Assembly: GCA_937890745.1 (NCBI GenBank)
Contig: CALADH010000052.1
Location: 1 to 28,150 of the forward strand
Direction: 5' to 3'
Length of the DNA: 28,150 bases
DNA from: Scybalocola_A sp900557175
GTDB lineage: Bacteria > Bacillota > Clostridia > Lachnospirales > Lachnospiraceae
The notes under the pieces are model-generated. The model did no database searches, had not been told where the DNA came from, and was given only the letters and a program-made list of their open reading frames with translations. Of this stretch, positions 14,379 to 22,769 are shown one piece after another. The position numbers were made by a program, and so were the translations under genes. Numbering within the stretch: position 1 is the first letter of the stretch; every line of letters begins with the position of its first letter.

Positions 14379-14439
14379 CGCGCCAGATGCAGTCTGCGGC
14401 AGAAAATCCACCGTGGACTGCACACTTATTAAAACTCTT

Positions 14440-14958
14440 TTACGGCATAAACAATGTTTTTACAAGATACGCATAAATATCTGAGTTTTTCTTGCGCCAG
14501 TTATCACATATGATGACCGCCTGATCCTTATCCGGCACAGCAAGCTGAATATCTAAAATCGGCTGTCCCTTTTCCTTAATCATGCATCTTGCAATATAAA
14601 GATCGGCATGTTCCTTCCAATAGTCGGCAAGCGTTTCGTTTTCACTGCGAAGCTTATACTTATGGTCTGCCAAAAAGCTGTCAATTTCACTGCGTATTGC
14701 TTCAGAAATATTTTTTCCGAAATAAGTAAGCGTATCGCGTCCGGCATCAGTAATCATGTAATGAGAGCTGTTTCTTATAATTTTAACTGAAATAAATTCT
14801 GCATCCTGAAGCTCTGATATTGCCTGCTGAAGCTTAAAGTAATCCGTATAGCCCTTATCGAGAATAAACTCGGAAAGCTGGGAATTTGTCAGCGGAAAAT
14901 CCACCTTGTCAAGCATATATAAGATAATCAGCTTATATAAAGTTAATGCATCCGTCAT
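14440..14958 (-). CDS. DUF4364 family protein (winged-helix-like)
   Basis: A 172-residue protein matching the DUF4364 family, common in Clostridia. The N-terminal half (residues ~5-85) looks like a winged helix similar to PadR or MarR regulators: LTLYKLIILYMLDKVDFPLT, NSQLSEFILDKGYTDYFKLQ, then a wing-like HYMITDAGRDTLTYF. The C-terminal half is mixed alpha/beta (LADYWKEHADLYIARCMIKE, then ILDIQLAVPDKDQAVIICDN). Its ATG overlaps the TGA of the radical SAM gene by 4 bases, and AAGGAGG lies inside the end of that gene, so the two are translated together. The molecular role is unknown; DNA binding is inference from the fold-like pattern. Confidence 0.85.
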   Translation of the reverse strand: MTDALTLYKLIILYMLDKVDFPLTNSQLSEFILDKGYTDYFKLQQAISELQDAEFISVKIIRNSSHYMITDAGRDTLTYFGKNISEAIRSEIDSFLADHKYKLRSENETLADYWKEHADLYIARCMIKEKGQPILDIQLAVPDKDQAVIICDNWRKKNSDIYAYLVKTLFMP

Positions 14959-15896
14959 TTGTCATCCTCCTTTTCAAACAGACGTCCCTGCCATGTATTT
15001 TTCAGCTTAAGCTGTTTTTGAATTGTATTAAAAACCCGCTTTTTATCACCGCTCCAAAGCGGCTCAACAAGAAGCTTTTTCGGGCCGTCACCGGTCAGCC
15101 GGTGAATCACTATCTCAGGCGGCAATATTTCAAGACAACGTATGACCAAGTCAGTATATTCTTCCATTGTAAAAATTTTAAACGGCTGCTGTTCATAAAT
15201 ATCCGCAAGATCTGTACCTTTTAGCACATGAAGCAGCTGCAGCTTAATACCGTCTATAGGCATATGGGAAAGCCACCGAACTGTTTCAAGCATATCTTCT
15301 TCGCTTTCCCCTGGAAGTCCTAAAATAACATGGGCAATCGTTTCTATATGATTTTCTGAAAGTCTTTTGAGCGCATCCTCAAAAACAGAAAGCGGATAAC
15401 CACGCCGTATAAACTGTGCCGTTTTTTCATGAATTGTCTGAAGTCCAAGCTCAACCCACACCGGTTTTATATGATTCAGTCTGCTGATCAGATGCACCAC
15501 TTCATCCGGCAGGCAATCCGGACGCGTAGCAATTGATATGCCTGCAATATCGGGGCGGGAGAGTGCCTGCATATACAATTTTTCCAAATAATCTGCAGGC
15601 GCATATGTATTTGTAAAAGCCTGAAAATATGCAATAAAAAGTGAACCTGTTTTCTTTCCCGAAAGTCTTTTTTTTGCATCCTCAATCTGCTCATCGACAG
15701 AAAGCTGTCTTGACGAGGCAAAGTCGCCGGAGCCGCCGCTGCTGCAAAATATACAGCCGCGGTTTCCGAGCGTACCGTCTCTGTTAGGACAGGTAAAACC
15801 ACCGTCAATGGCAAGCTTATAGACTTTACCGCCAAAGTTTTCTTTGAGATGAAAATCTAAAGAGTGGTAGCGTTTGTCAAGCCAAAATAAAGCCAT
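14955..15896 (-). CDS. TIGR01212-type radical SAM protein (YhcC-like)
   Basis: A radical S-adenosylmethionine protein of the YhcC/TIGR01212 group, related to the Elp3 catalytic core; its reaction is not established. The cluster cysteines are Cys36, Cys48 and Cys51 in DGGFTCPNRDGTLGNRGCIF followed by CSSGGSGDF, a C-x11-C-x2-C pattern typical of this group. It is preceded by the signature WLDKRYHSLDFHLKENFGGK. Further family marks are ISIATRPDCLPDEV and the VELGLQTIHEKTAQFIRRGY segment. I start at ATG 15896 (313 residues) because the family begins near this point and AAAGGA lies upstream; the frame continues to 15995 without support. The 4-base overlap with the DUF4364 gene marks an operon, driven by the promoter at 16023-16051. 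Confidence 0.9.
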   Translation of the reverse strand: MALFWLDKRYHSLDFHLKENFGGKVYKLAIDGGFTCPNRDGTLGNRGCIFCSSGGSGDFASSRQLSVDEQIEDAKKRLSGKKTGSLFIAYFQAFTNTYAPADYLEKLYMQALSRPDIAGISIATRPDCLPDEVVHLISRLNHIKPVWVELGLQTIHEKTAQFIRRGYPLSVFEDALKRLSENHIETIAHVILGLPGESEEDMLETVRWLSHMPIDGIKLQLLHVLKGTDLADIYEQQPFKIFTMEEYTDLVIRCLEILPPEIVIHRLTGDGPKKLLVEPLWSGDKKRVFNTIQKQLKLKNTWQGRLFEKEDDK

Positions 15897-16022
15897 AAAT
15901 AAAATCCTTTCATCATACATGAAGAAATCCACCCCTTCAGGCTGCTCCCTCATGTTTTTGTAAGCCCAAGCAATCTGCCTGCGGCATGCAGGCATACCGG
16001 GGCAATACTTTACTCTTGTATC

Positions 16023-16051
16023 ATCATAACATTATCTATATAGCAAATCAA
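16023..16051 (-). promoter_or_regulatory. Promoter of the radical SAM/DUF4364 operon
   Basis: On the minus strand TTGATT (16051-16046), 17 bases, TATGAT (16028-16023). This places transcription start about 120 bases upstream of the radical SAM start codon. Confidence 0.6.
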
Positions 16052-16086
16052 GCGATTGAAGACGACAATTTTATGTTCTTTCTGCC

Positions 16087-16115
16087 TTTACCTTAGTGCC
16101 GTTTTGTGGTAAAAT
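16087..16115 (+). promoter_or_regulatory. Promoter of the ABC exporter pair
   Basis: TTTACC (16087-16092), 17 bases, TAAAAT (16110-16115). The leader contains a small hairpin, GCACTG (16131-16136) with CAGTGC (16147-16152), before the AAGGAGGG ribosome binding site (16161-16168). Confidence 0.6.
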
Positions 16116-16173
16116 GTACACGGAAGTATTGCACTGTCACAGGGGGCAGTGCGGGATAATAAGGAGGGAAATT

Positions 16174-17904
16174 ATGAAGCTGATTTTGCGCTATTTGAAG
16201 CGCTATAAGGGCCTGTTTATTTTAAATGTATGCTCTGTATTCGGCTTTGCGCTTGTCGAGCTCGGTATTCCAACCATTGTCTCGGAAATGATTGACAAGG
16301 GTGTCATGTATGGGGATACCGCATATCTTTTTAAAATGGGGCTGCTCATTACAGTGATTTCGATTATCGGTGTCGGCGGAACAATTTTACTCGGCTATTG
16401 CTGTGCAAAAATATCCACCTCTGTCACAAGAGATATCCGTAATGATGTGTTTGAAAAAGTTCAGACATTTTCACATCATGAAATGAATCAGTTCGGTGTT
16501 GCTTCGCTCATTACGCGAACAAACAATGATGCTTTTCAAATTATGAATTTTCTGAATATCATTTTAAGGACGGCACTTCTGACGCCGGTCATGATTATCG
16601 TCAGCTTTACGCTGACTATTGTCGCTTCACTTGATTTATCATTAATTATTGCCTCGACAGTACCGGTGATTATTATCGGCGTACTGATTGTCGGAAAAAT
16701 CTCCGGTCCGATCAGTGAACGACAGCAAAAATCTCTGGACGGCATCAACCGTATTTTCAGAGAAAATCTGACAGGTATACGTGTTATCCGCTCATTTAAT
16801 AATGACAGCTACGAGACTGAGCGTTTTGACGGCGAAAACAAAAACTTTATGAATCAGTCAAAAAAGCTTTTCAAGCTGATGTCTGCCACAGAGCCGGTAT
16901 TTTTTCTTCTGATGAATATTGCGGCACTGGCCATTTATTTTGTTGCAAGTCTTATGATCAACAACGGCACACTTCAGGTCGGAAAGCTGATTGCTTTCAT
17001 GGAATATTTATTCCATGCCATGTTTTCTGTTATGCTCTTTTGTCTCGTATTTATGATGTACCCAAGAGCCAACATCTCTGCAAAACGTATTTTGAAAATA
17101 CTTGAGACAGACTCCAGTATTGAAAACATGCCGGAAAATACACCGGCAGATGATAAGCACAGTATTATTTTTGATAATGTCACTTTTGCCTATCCTGACG
17201 GCGAAGAAGCCGTCCTCAAGGACATTTCTTTTGAGGCTCACGAAGGTGAGACAATCGCTTTTATCGGCAGTACAGGTTCCGGAAAGAGTACGCTCATTCA
17301 CCTGATCCCGAGATTTTATGATGTAAGCTCAGGTAATATTTTAGTTGACGGCAAAAATGTCAAAAACTGGGATCTTTCTGTACTCAGAGATAAAATCGGT
17401 TTTGTTGCCCAAAAAGCAAACCTTTTTTCGGGAACAATTGAAGAAAATATCCGTTTTGGCAAAGAAGATGCGACAATGGACGAAATTATCCATGCAGCAA
17501 AAATTGCTCAGGCCTATGATTTTATTATGGCAAAACCGGATCAATTTCAGGAAAAAATCGTTGAAGGGGCAACGAATGTTTCCGGCGGACAAAAGCAGCG
17601 TCTGTCTATTGCCAGAGCCATCGTCAGAAAACCTCAGATTTATATTTATGACGATTCTTTTTCTGCGCTGGATTTTAAGACCGATGCCGCACTGCGCCGC
17701 GCCTTAAAAGATGAAGTGCAAAATGCTATTGTACTGATTGTGGCGCAGCGTGTTTCGACCATCATGGATGCCGATAAAATTATCGTACTTGATGAAGGCA
17801 GGATCGCAGGCATAGGAACACATAAGGAGCTTTTAAAAACATGCCGTATTTACCATGAAATCGCGGCATCACAGTTAAGCGAGGAGGAACTTGGCAATGG
17901 CTGA
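16174..17904 (+). CDS. Heterodimeric ABC exporter, subunit with degenerate ATP site
   Basis: Half-transporter of the multidrug/lipid exporter class: six-helix ABC membrane domain (residues ~1-310) fused to an ATPase domain (~335-576). Motifs: Walker A GSTGSGKST (from Gly365), signature NVSGGQKQRLSIARAI (~465-480), Walker B IYIYDDSFSALD with Asp493. The residue after Walker B, normally a catalytic glutamate, is Asp494. That replacement marks the TM287-like partner of asymmetric heterodimers, in which one of two ATP sites hydrolyses poorly. ATG 16174 has AAGGAGGG upstream; the frame reaches back to 16096, but the extension carries the promoter and hairpin. Its last 8 bases overlap the next gene. 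Substrate unknown. Confidence 0.92.
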   Translation: MKLILRYLKRYKGLFILNVCSVFGFALVELGIPTIVSEMIDKGVMYGDTAYLFKMGLLITVISIIGVGGTILLGYCCAKISTSVTRDIRNDVFEKVQTFSHHEMNQFGVASLITRTNNDAFQIMNFLNIILRTALLTPVMIIVSFTLTIVASLDLSLIIASTVPVIIIGVLIVGKISGPISERQQKSLDGINRIFRENLTGIRVIRSFNNDSYETERFDGENKNFMNQSKKLFKLMSATEPVFFLLMNIAALAIYFVASLMINNGTLQVGKLIAFMEYLFHAMFSVMLFCLVFMMYPRANISAKRILKILETDSSIENMPENTPADDKHSIIFDNVTFAYPDGEEAVLKDISFEAHEGETIAFIGSTGSGKSTLIHLIPRFYDVSSGNILVDGKNVKNWDLSVLRDKIGFVAQKANLFSGTIEENIRFGKEDATMDEIIHAAKIAQAYDFIMAKPDQFQEKIVEGATNVSGGQKQRLSIARAIVRKPQIYIYDDSFSALDFKTDAALRRALKDEVQNAIVLIVAQRVSTIMDADKIIVLDEGRIAGIGTHKELLKTCRIYHEIAASQLSEEELGNG

Positions 17905-19714
17905 AAAAAAGAATAAAGCAGCCGGTTCCAATATCGGCTTAAAACAATGTTTAAAACAATTAATGCAATTTGTAAAACCATACCGTTTTAAATTAAGCCT
18001 TGCGATGATTCTTGTCATTGTCACAAATCTGACCTTTGCCTTAAATCCAACGGTTGAAGGTATGGTAACAACACAGCTTGCAAAGGATGCCGGAGATATT
18101 TTAAAGGGCAGTGCAGGCGCTCATGTTCATTTTGATATATTATTTAAAATCATGGCCGTTCTTGCCATCCTTTATATTATAAAAACAATATCCCAGCTTC
18201 TGACAGCCGTATTTTTAACGGACGCCATACAGCATACAATGCATGACGTGCGAAATGCACTTCAGACAAAGATTCAGAAGCTTCCGGTGCGTTATTTCGA
18301 TGACCATGCCTTCGGCGATGTGTTAAGTACCGTTACAAACGATGTTGATACTCTAAGCAACGCCCTTCAGCAAACACTGCAAAGAGTCTTTGCTGCCATA
18401 CTGACATTTATATTTGTTATTGTGATGATGCTCAGAATCAACGTTGGTATGACAGTCATTGCACTTTTGATCATTCCGCTGTCAATTTTAATCACAAAGT
18501 TTTTTGTCAAACGTTCACAAAAGCTTTTTGAACAACAGCAGCAGACATTAGGTGAATTAAACGGTACAATCACCGAAATATACGGCGGCTTTAATGAGAT
18601 TCTGCTTTATAATAAGCAGGCAGACGCTATTAAAAAATTCAACAAAGTCAACGGACGGATGTGTGATGCTTCATTTAAAGCACAGTTCATGTCATCGATG
18701 ATTTCACCATTTGTCTCTCTTGTGACTTATTTACTTATTGGCATTATTGCGGTGATTGGCTGTATCTTTGTCATCAGCGGTACAATTACCGTCGGTGATT
18801 TGCAGGCTTTTATCCGGTACATATGGCAGATTAATGATCCGCTTTCTCAGATTTCCCAGCTTTCAGCACAGGTACAATCTGCCTTTGCCGCAATGCGGCG
18901 TATTTTTACACTGCTTAACGAAACCGAGGAAACACACGAAAGCCGTGTCAGCATAGACAAATCACATATCCGCGGCGATGTCACTTTTGAGCATGTAAAA
19001 TTCGGTTATGAAGACGATAAAACGCTGATGAATGACGTCAGCTTCACAGCTAAATCAGGGCAGATGGTTGCGCTTGTAGGTCCTACGGGCGCAGGTAAAA
19101 CAACATTAATGAATCTTTTGCTCCGTTTTTATGATGTTGATGGCGGTTCAATTAAAATTGACGGCATTGATATCCGGGATATGGACAGAGAAGATCTTCG
19201 TTCCCTGTTTTCCCTTGTACTTCAGGATACATGGCTGTTTTCCGGAAGTATTTATGACAATATACGCTATGGCCGCCTGGGTGCAAGAAAAGACGAAGTT
19301 GTCGATGCAGCCAAAATGGCCAATGTCCATCATTTTATACAGACATTAAGCCACGGCTATGATTCTGTCATTAATGAGGAAGCCAACAATATTTCTCAGG
19401 GAGAAAAGCAGCTCTTAACAATCGCGAGAGCCATTTTAAAGGATCCTCATATTCTTGTGCTCGACGAGGCAACATCCTCTGTCGATACACGTCTTGAACG
19501 TATGCTTCAGGACGCCATGCAAAAAGTGATGGCAGGAAGAACTTCCTTTGTCATCGCCCACAGACTTTCGACGATCAGAAATGCCGATCTTATTCTTGTA
19601 ATCGAAGACGGCGATATTGTCGAACAGGGAACCCATGAAACACTCCTTGCAAAGAAGGGTGTTTACGAAAAACTTTACAATTCCCAGTTTGCCGAAAAGC
19701 AGCTGGCTGAATAA
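17897..19714 (+). CDS. Heterodimeric ABC exporter, subunit with canonical Walker B
   Basis: The second half-transporter, 605 residues, with a membrane domain (~20-330) and an ATPase domain (~355-605). Walker A is GPTGAGKTT, Walker B ILVLDEATSSVD with the catalytic glutamate present. The signature motif is altered to NISQGEKQLLTIARAI (SQGEKQ at residues 500-505) instead of LSGGQ. This is the complement of the first subunit: canonical SGGQ there faces the canonical Walker B here, while SQGE faces the Asp-substituted Walker B. That arrangement is known for TM287/288, BmrCD and relatives. Start ATG 17897 is supported by GAGGAGG at 17881-17887 inside the upstream gene. The two products should assemble in the cytoplasmic membrane as a drug or lipid exporter. 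Confidence 0.93.
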   Translation: MAEKKNKAAGSNIGLKQCLKQLMQFVKPYRFKLSLAMILVIVTNLTFALNPTVEGMVTTQLAKDAGDILKGSAGAHVHFDILFKIMAVLAILYIIKTISQLLTAVFLTDAIQHTMHDVRNALQTKIQKLPVRYFDDHAFGDVLSTVTNDVDTLSNALQQTLQRVFAAILTFIFVIVMMLRINVGMTVIALLIIPLSILITKFFVKRSQKLFEQQQQTLGELNGTITEIYGGFNEILLYNKQADAIKKFNKVNGRMCDASFKAQFMSSMISPFVSLVTYLLIGIIAVIGCIFVISGTITVGDLQAFIRYIWQINDPLSQISQLSAQVQSAFAAMRRIFTLLNETEETHESRVSIDKSHIRGDVTFEHVKFGYEDDKTLMNDVSFTAKSGQMVALVGPTGAGKTTLMNLLLRFYDVDGGSIKIDGIDIRDMDREDLRSLFSLVLQDTWLFSGSIYDNIRYGRLGARKDEVVDAAKMANVHHFIQTLSHGYDSVINEEANNISQGEKQLLTIARAILKDPHILVLDEATSSVDTRLERMLQDAMQKVMAGRTSFVIAHRLSTIRNADLILVIEDGDIVEQGTHETLLAKKGVYEKLYNSQFAEKQLAE

Positions 19715-19813
19715 AAATCCAACAATAAAGGCAGGTGAGTAATGCAATGGACGCGGGTGCCAGTTATCATTCGTATGGAAACTATAATAAAATAGAAAAA
19801 AGGAGATTATCCC

Positions 19814-21145
19814 ATGAACAAAGATATTTTTATGGAGCTCTTACTGGCAAAGGAATTCAAAGCCGTAAGAAGCATTTTGAATGTCATGAATTCGGTAGAC
19901 ATTGCCTTACTCCTTGCCGAACTGGAAGATAAGGAGCTTGTACAGGCTTTCCGTCTTATCCCGAAAGATAAGGCCGCTGATGTTTTTGCAAACATGAACA
20001 ATTCCATGCAAAGCTATCTTGTGGAAATGTTCACAGAAAAAGAACTCAAAGAAATTTTAGACGAATTATTTATTGACGATACTGTTGATTTGCTTGAAGA
20101 TTTACCGGCAAATCTTGTCACAAGAATACTTGAGAATGTTGATAAAGACAGACGGGCTTCCATTAATCAGATTTTAAACTATCCTGATGATAGTGCCGGA
20201 AGTATCATGACAACAGAATATGTGGATTTAAGGAAGTGGATGACTGTTCGTCAGGCACTGGATCATATCAAAGAAACCGGAATCCACAAAGAAACGATTT
20301 ATACATGTTACGTCCTTGAACAGCGGCGTCTGATAGGTATTGTCACTGCAAAGGATATGCTTATAGCGGACGATGACGCCAAAATCGGGGATTTGATGGA
20401 AACTGAAATTATTTCTGTAAATACACACACTGATCAGGAGGAAGTTGCAAGGGCATTATCAAAATATGACTTTCTTGCAATACCCGTCCTTGACAGCGGC
20501 GATTTAATGGTTGGTATCGTTACTGTCGATGATGCAATGGACGTTATGGAAGATGAAGCAACGGAAGATATTATCAAAATGGGCGGTGCCAATCCGAGTG
20601 AAAAGTCTTACTTTGAAACCTCTGTTTTTGAACATGCCAAAAACAGAATCGTATGGCTTTTAGTATTAATGCTTTCGGCAACGTTTACAGGTATTATTAT
20701 TACCCACTATGAGGACGCCTTTGCCGTTGTTCCGATGCTCGTATCATTTATACCAATGCTTATGGATACCGGCGGCAATTGCGGTTCCCAAAGCTCGACG
20801 CTTATTATCCGCGGCATTGCACTGGATGAAATCCACTTCAAAGATATTTTTAAAGTCATGTTTAAGGAATTTCGGATATCTATTCTTGTCGGTATTATCC
20901 TTGCAGCAGCCAACGGACTTCGCATTTTTATTATGTATAAAGACTTAAACCTTGCCATTGTCATCGGTCTTTCACTCATTGTGACGATTATTATTGCCAA
21001 ACTGATTGGCTGTGTCCTGCCGCTTTTGGCCAAAAAAATTCATCTTGATCCGGCCATTATGGCAGCGCCGCTCATTACAACGATTGTCGATACATGCTCC
21101 ATTGTCGTCTACTTTATGATTGCAACGGCTGTATTTAATCTGTAA
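19814..21145 (+). CDS. mgtE: Magnesium channel/transporter MgtE
   Basis: A Mg2+ channel gated by cytosolic magnesium. The 443 residues show the standard order: superhelical N domain (~1-125), a CBS pair (~130-250; SIMTTEYVDLRKWMTVRQAL and then IGDLMETEIISVNTHTDQEE), and five membrane helices from ~270. The pore-region family motif is intact in SFIPMLMDTGGNCGSQSSTL (Asp318), and the last helices include HLDPAIMAAPLITTIVDTCS. AAAAGGAG (19798-19805) precedes the ATG. It lies 99 bases after the ABC exporter pair with no clear terminator between, so read-through is possible. No M-box riboswitch could be recognised in that gap, which is too short for one. Confidence 0.95.
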   Translation: MNKDIFMELLLAKEFKAVRSILNVMNSVDIALLLAELEDKELVQAFRLIPKDKAADVFANMNNSMQSYLVEMFTEKELKEILDELFIDDTVDLLEDLPANLVTRILENVDKDRRASINQILNYPDDSAGSIMTTEYVDLRKWMTVRQALDHIKETGIHKETIYTCYVLEQRRLIGIVTAKDMLIADDDAKIGDLMETEIISVNTHTDQEEVARALSKYDFLAIPVLDSGDLMVGIVTVDDAMDVMEDEATEDIIKMGGANPSEKSYFETSVFEHAKNRIVWLLVLMLSATFTGIIITHYEDAFAVVPMLVSFIPMLMDTGGNCGSQSSTLIIRGIALDEIHFKDIFKVMFKEFRISILVGIILAAANGLRIFIMYKDLNLAIVIGLSLIVTIIIAKLIGCVLPLLAKKIHLDPAIMAAPLITTIVDTCSIVVYFMIATAVFNL

Positions 21146-21261
21146 TATCAAGACCTTTGACAATTGACACGATAACAGCCGTTTGTTTGCGGTGCTTATT
21201 GCAAGGGTAATCATATCAGACATCCGTCGTATAAAGATGCGCATTTTATGGCGCCAAGCGG

Positions 21262-21296
21262 AAGCTGCAGGATTTTGATTTCCTGCAGCTTTTTTG
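21262..21296 (+). terminator. Strong intrinsic terminator between mgtE and the ABC-F remnant
   Basis: AAGCTGCAGGA (21262-21272) and TCCTGCAGCTT (21281-21291) form a perfect 11-bp stem with an 8-base loop, followed by TTTTTT (21291-21296). It lies 116 bases after mgtE and about 100 bases before the ABC-F start. It could end the mgtE transcript or act as an attenuator of the ABC-F gene. The rest of the 254-base gap holds no gene I can support. Confidence 0.88.
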
Positions 21297-21399
21297 TGAC
21301 ACAAAAAACTATCGCACAATCCTATGTCATAAAAATATATTCCGTGTGCAGATACACAGCACGCCGGACAATAAGCACCGCCATATGAGAGGTGATTTT

Positions 21400-22669
21400 A
21401 TGTCTTTAATTCATGTACAAAATCTTACATTCGCCTATGAAGGCAGCTATGACAATATTTTTGACAATGTATCCTTTGATTTAGATACAAACTGGAAACT
21501 TGGTTTTACAGGGCGCAACGGCCGTGGAAAAACGACATTTTTAAAACTTTTGACAGGTCAGTACGCTTATGAGGGCATCATTACGGCTTCCGTAAAATTT
21601 GATTATTTTCCATTTGAAGTACCGGCCGTTCGGACTTTTATCCAACGGTGAACAGACAAAGCTTTTGCTGGCAGCACTTTTTATACAGGACGGCCATTTT
21701 CTTCTCATTGACGAGCCGACAAATCATTTGGATATGCACGCCCGGACAGTTGTGAGCAATTATCTTAAAGAAAAGAAGGGATTTATCCTCGTTTCCCATG
21801 ACAGAAACTTTATGGACGGCTGTATTGACCATATTTTGTCCATCAACAAAACAAATATAGAAATTCAAAAAGGAAATTTTTCAAGCTGGTATGAAAATAA
21901 GCAGCGGCAGGACAGCTTTGAGCTGTCGGAAAATGCCCGTCTGAAAAAAGAAATCGGACGTCTCTTGGCCTCCGCCGCCACCGCAAGCTGCTGGGCTGAT
22001 AAAATTGAAGCCACAAAAATCGGCCATAAAAAGCAGCTTAAGTTTGAGAAAAACGCTCAGAGCAGAGATTTTGTCGGAGAACAGTCAAGGCGTATGCAAA
22101 AACGCCGCAAAAACCTTGAAAAGCGTCAGAATCATGCCATTGAGGAAAAGCGAAAGCTTTTGAAAAATATTGAGACAACCGACGCCCTGAAACTGTCACC
22201 AGAAAAATATCACGCTGACAGACTTGTTTTATTTGATAAAGTTAATCTCGGTTTTGGTGAACGCCGTCTTTTAGACAAACTTTCATTTGAAATTTGCACT
22301 GGAGACAGAATTGCCCTGTGCGGCAAAAACGGCTGCGGTAAAACAACGGTTATACGCATGATTTTAAATGCGCTGTCAAATCAGGCAAATGCTCACGATT
22401 TTGGGTATGAGGGCTCTTTTCACGTCGGCAGCGGCTTAAAAGTCTCTTATATATCCCAGCAGACCGACCACCTTTTTGGAACGCTGTCCGGCTACGCCCA
22501 TGAAAAAGGCATTGACGAAAGTCTGTTTAAGACAATTCTCCGCAAAATGGATTTTGAACGCGTCCAATTTGAAAAACGGATTGAAAATGAACGACCGACA
22601 CTTCTTTTTGTCGAACACGACCGGGCATTCACCGAAAAAATGGCGACTAAGACGATAAACTTAGGATAA
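21400..22669 (+). pseudogene. Lsa-like ABC-F ATPase gene broken by two internal deletions
   Basis: ABC-F proteins have two ATPase domains in one chain and act on ribosomes; Lsa-type members protect against lincosamides, streptogramin A and pleuromutilins. ATG 21400 (GAGAGGTGA upstream) begins an Lsa-like N-terminus with Walker A GRNGRGKTT. At 21620 the frame changes: FPFEVP is followed in another frame by YRPFGLLSNGEQTKLLLAAL, so the segment between (Q-loop region) is lost and the original frame ends at 21651. The second frame keeps the first signature and Walker B (LLIDEPTNHLD), the linker (KRRKNLEKRQNHAIEEKRKL) and a second Walker A, GKNGCGKTT. Near 22585 EKRIEN joins PTLLFVEHDRAF directly, with the second signature and Walker B missing. 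About 420 residues remain of the ~490 expected from family knowledge. It is probably inactive, and resistance should not be inferred. Confidence 0.88.
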
Positions 22670-22701
22670 ATAGTTAAAAAAGCCGCAAATCGCTGCGGAT
22701 A

Positions 22702-22730
22702 TTGACAAACCGCAGGATAGGCGCTAGTAT
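22702..22730 (+). promoter_or_regulatory. Promoter of holA
   Basis: TTGACA (22702-22707), 17 bases, TAGTAT (22725-22730), a consensus -35 with a fair -10, 39 bases before the holA start. Confidence 0.7.
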
Positions 22731-22769
22731 TATTTATCATGCAATCCACGCAAATACAAGGAGACCTTT

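Noticed and set aside
16096..16173. Extended N-terminus of the first ABC exporter
   Set aside because: The extension translates the -10 region and a leader hairpin; ATG 16174 has AAGGAGGG.
19715..19813. M-box magnesium riboswitch before mgtE
   Set aside because: The gap is only 99 bases and the conserved M-box core sequences are not visible.
19735..19932. 65-codon ORF overlapping the start of mgtE
   Set aside because: It overlaps the well-supported mgtE start in another frame and has no protein-like pattern.
21248..21388. Open frame from ATG 21248 through the terminator toward the ABC-F start
   Set aside because: No ribosome binding site; it reads through a strong terminator stem and encodes no recognisable protein.
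21400..22669. Functional antibiotic-resistance ABC-F gene
   Set aside because: A frameshifting deletion and a second deletion remove essential ATPase motifs.
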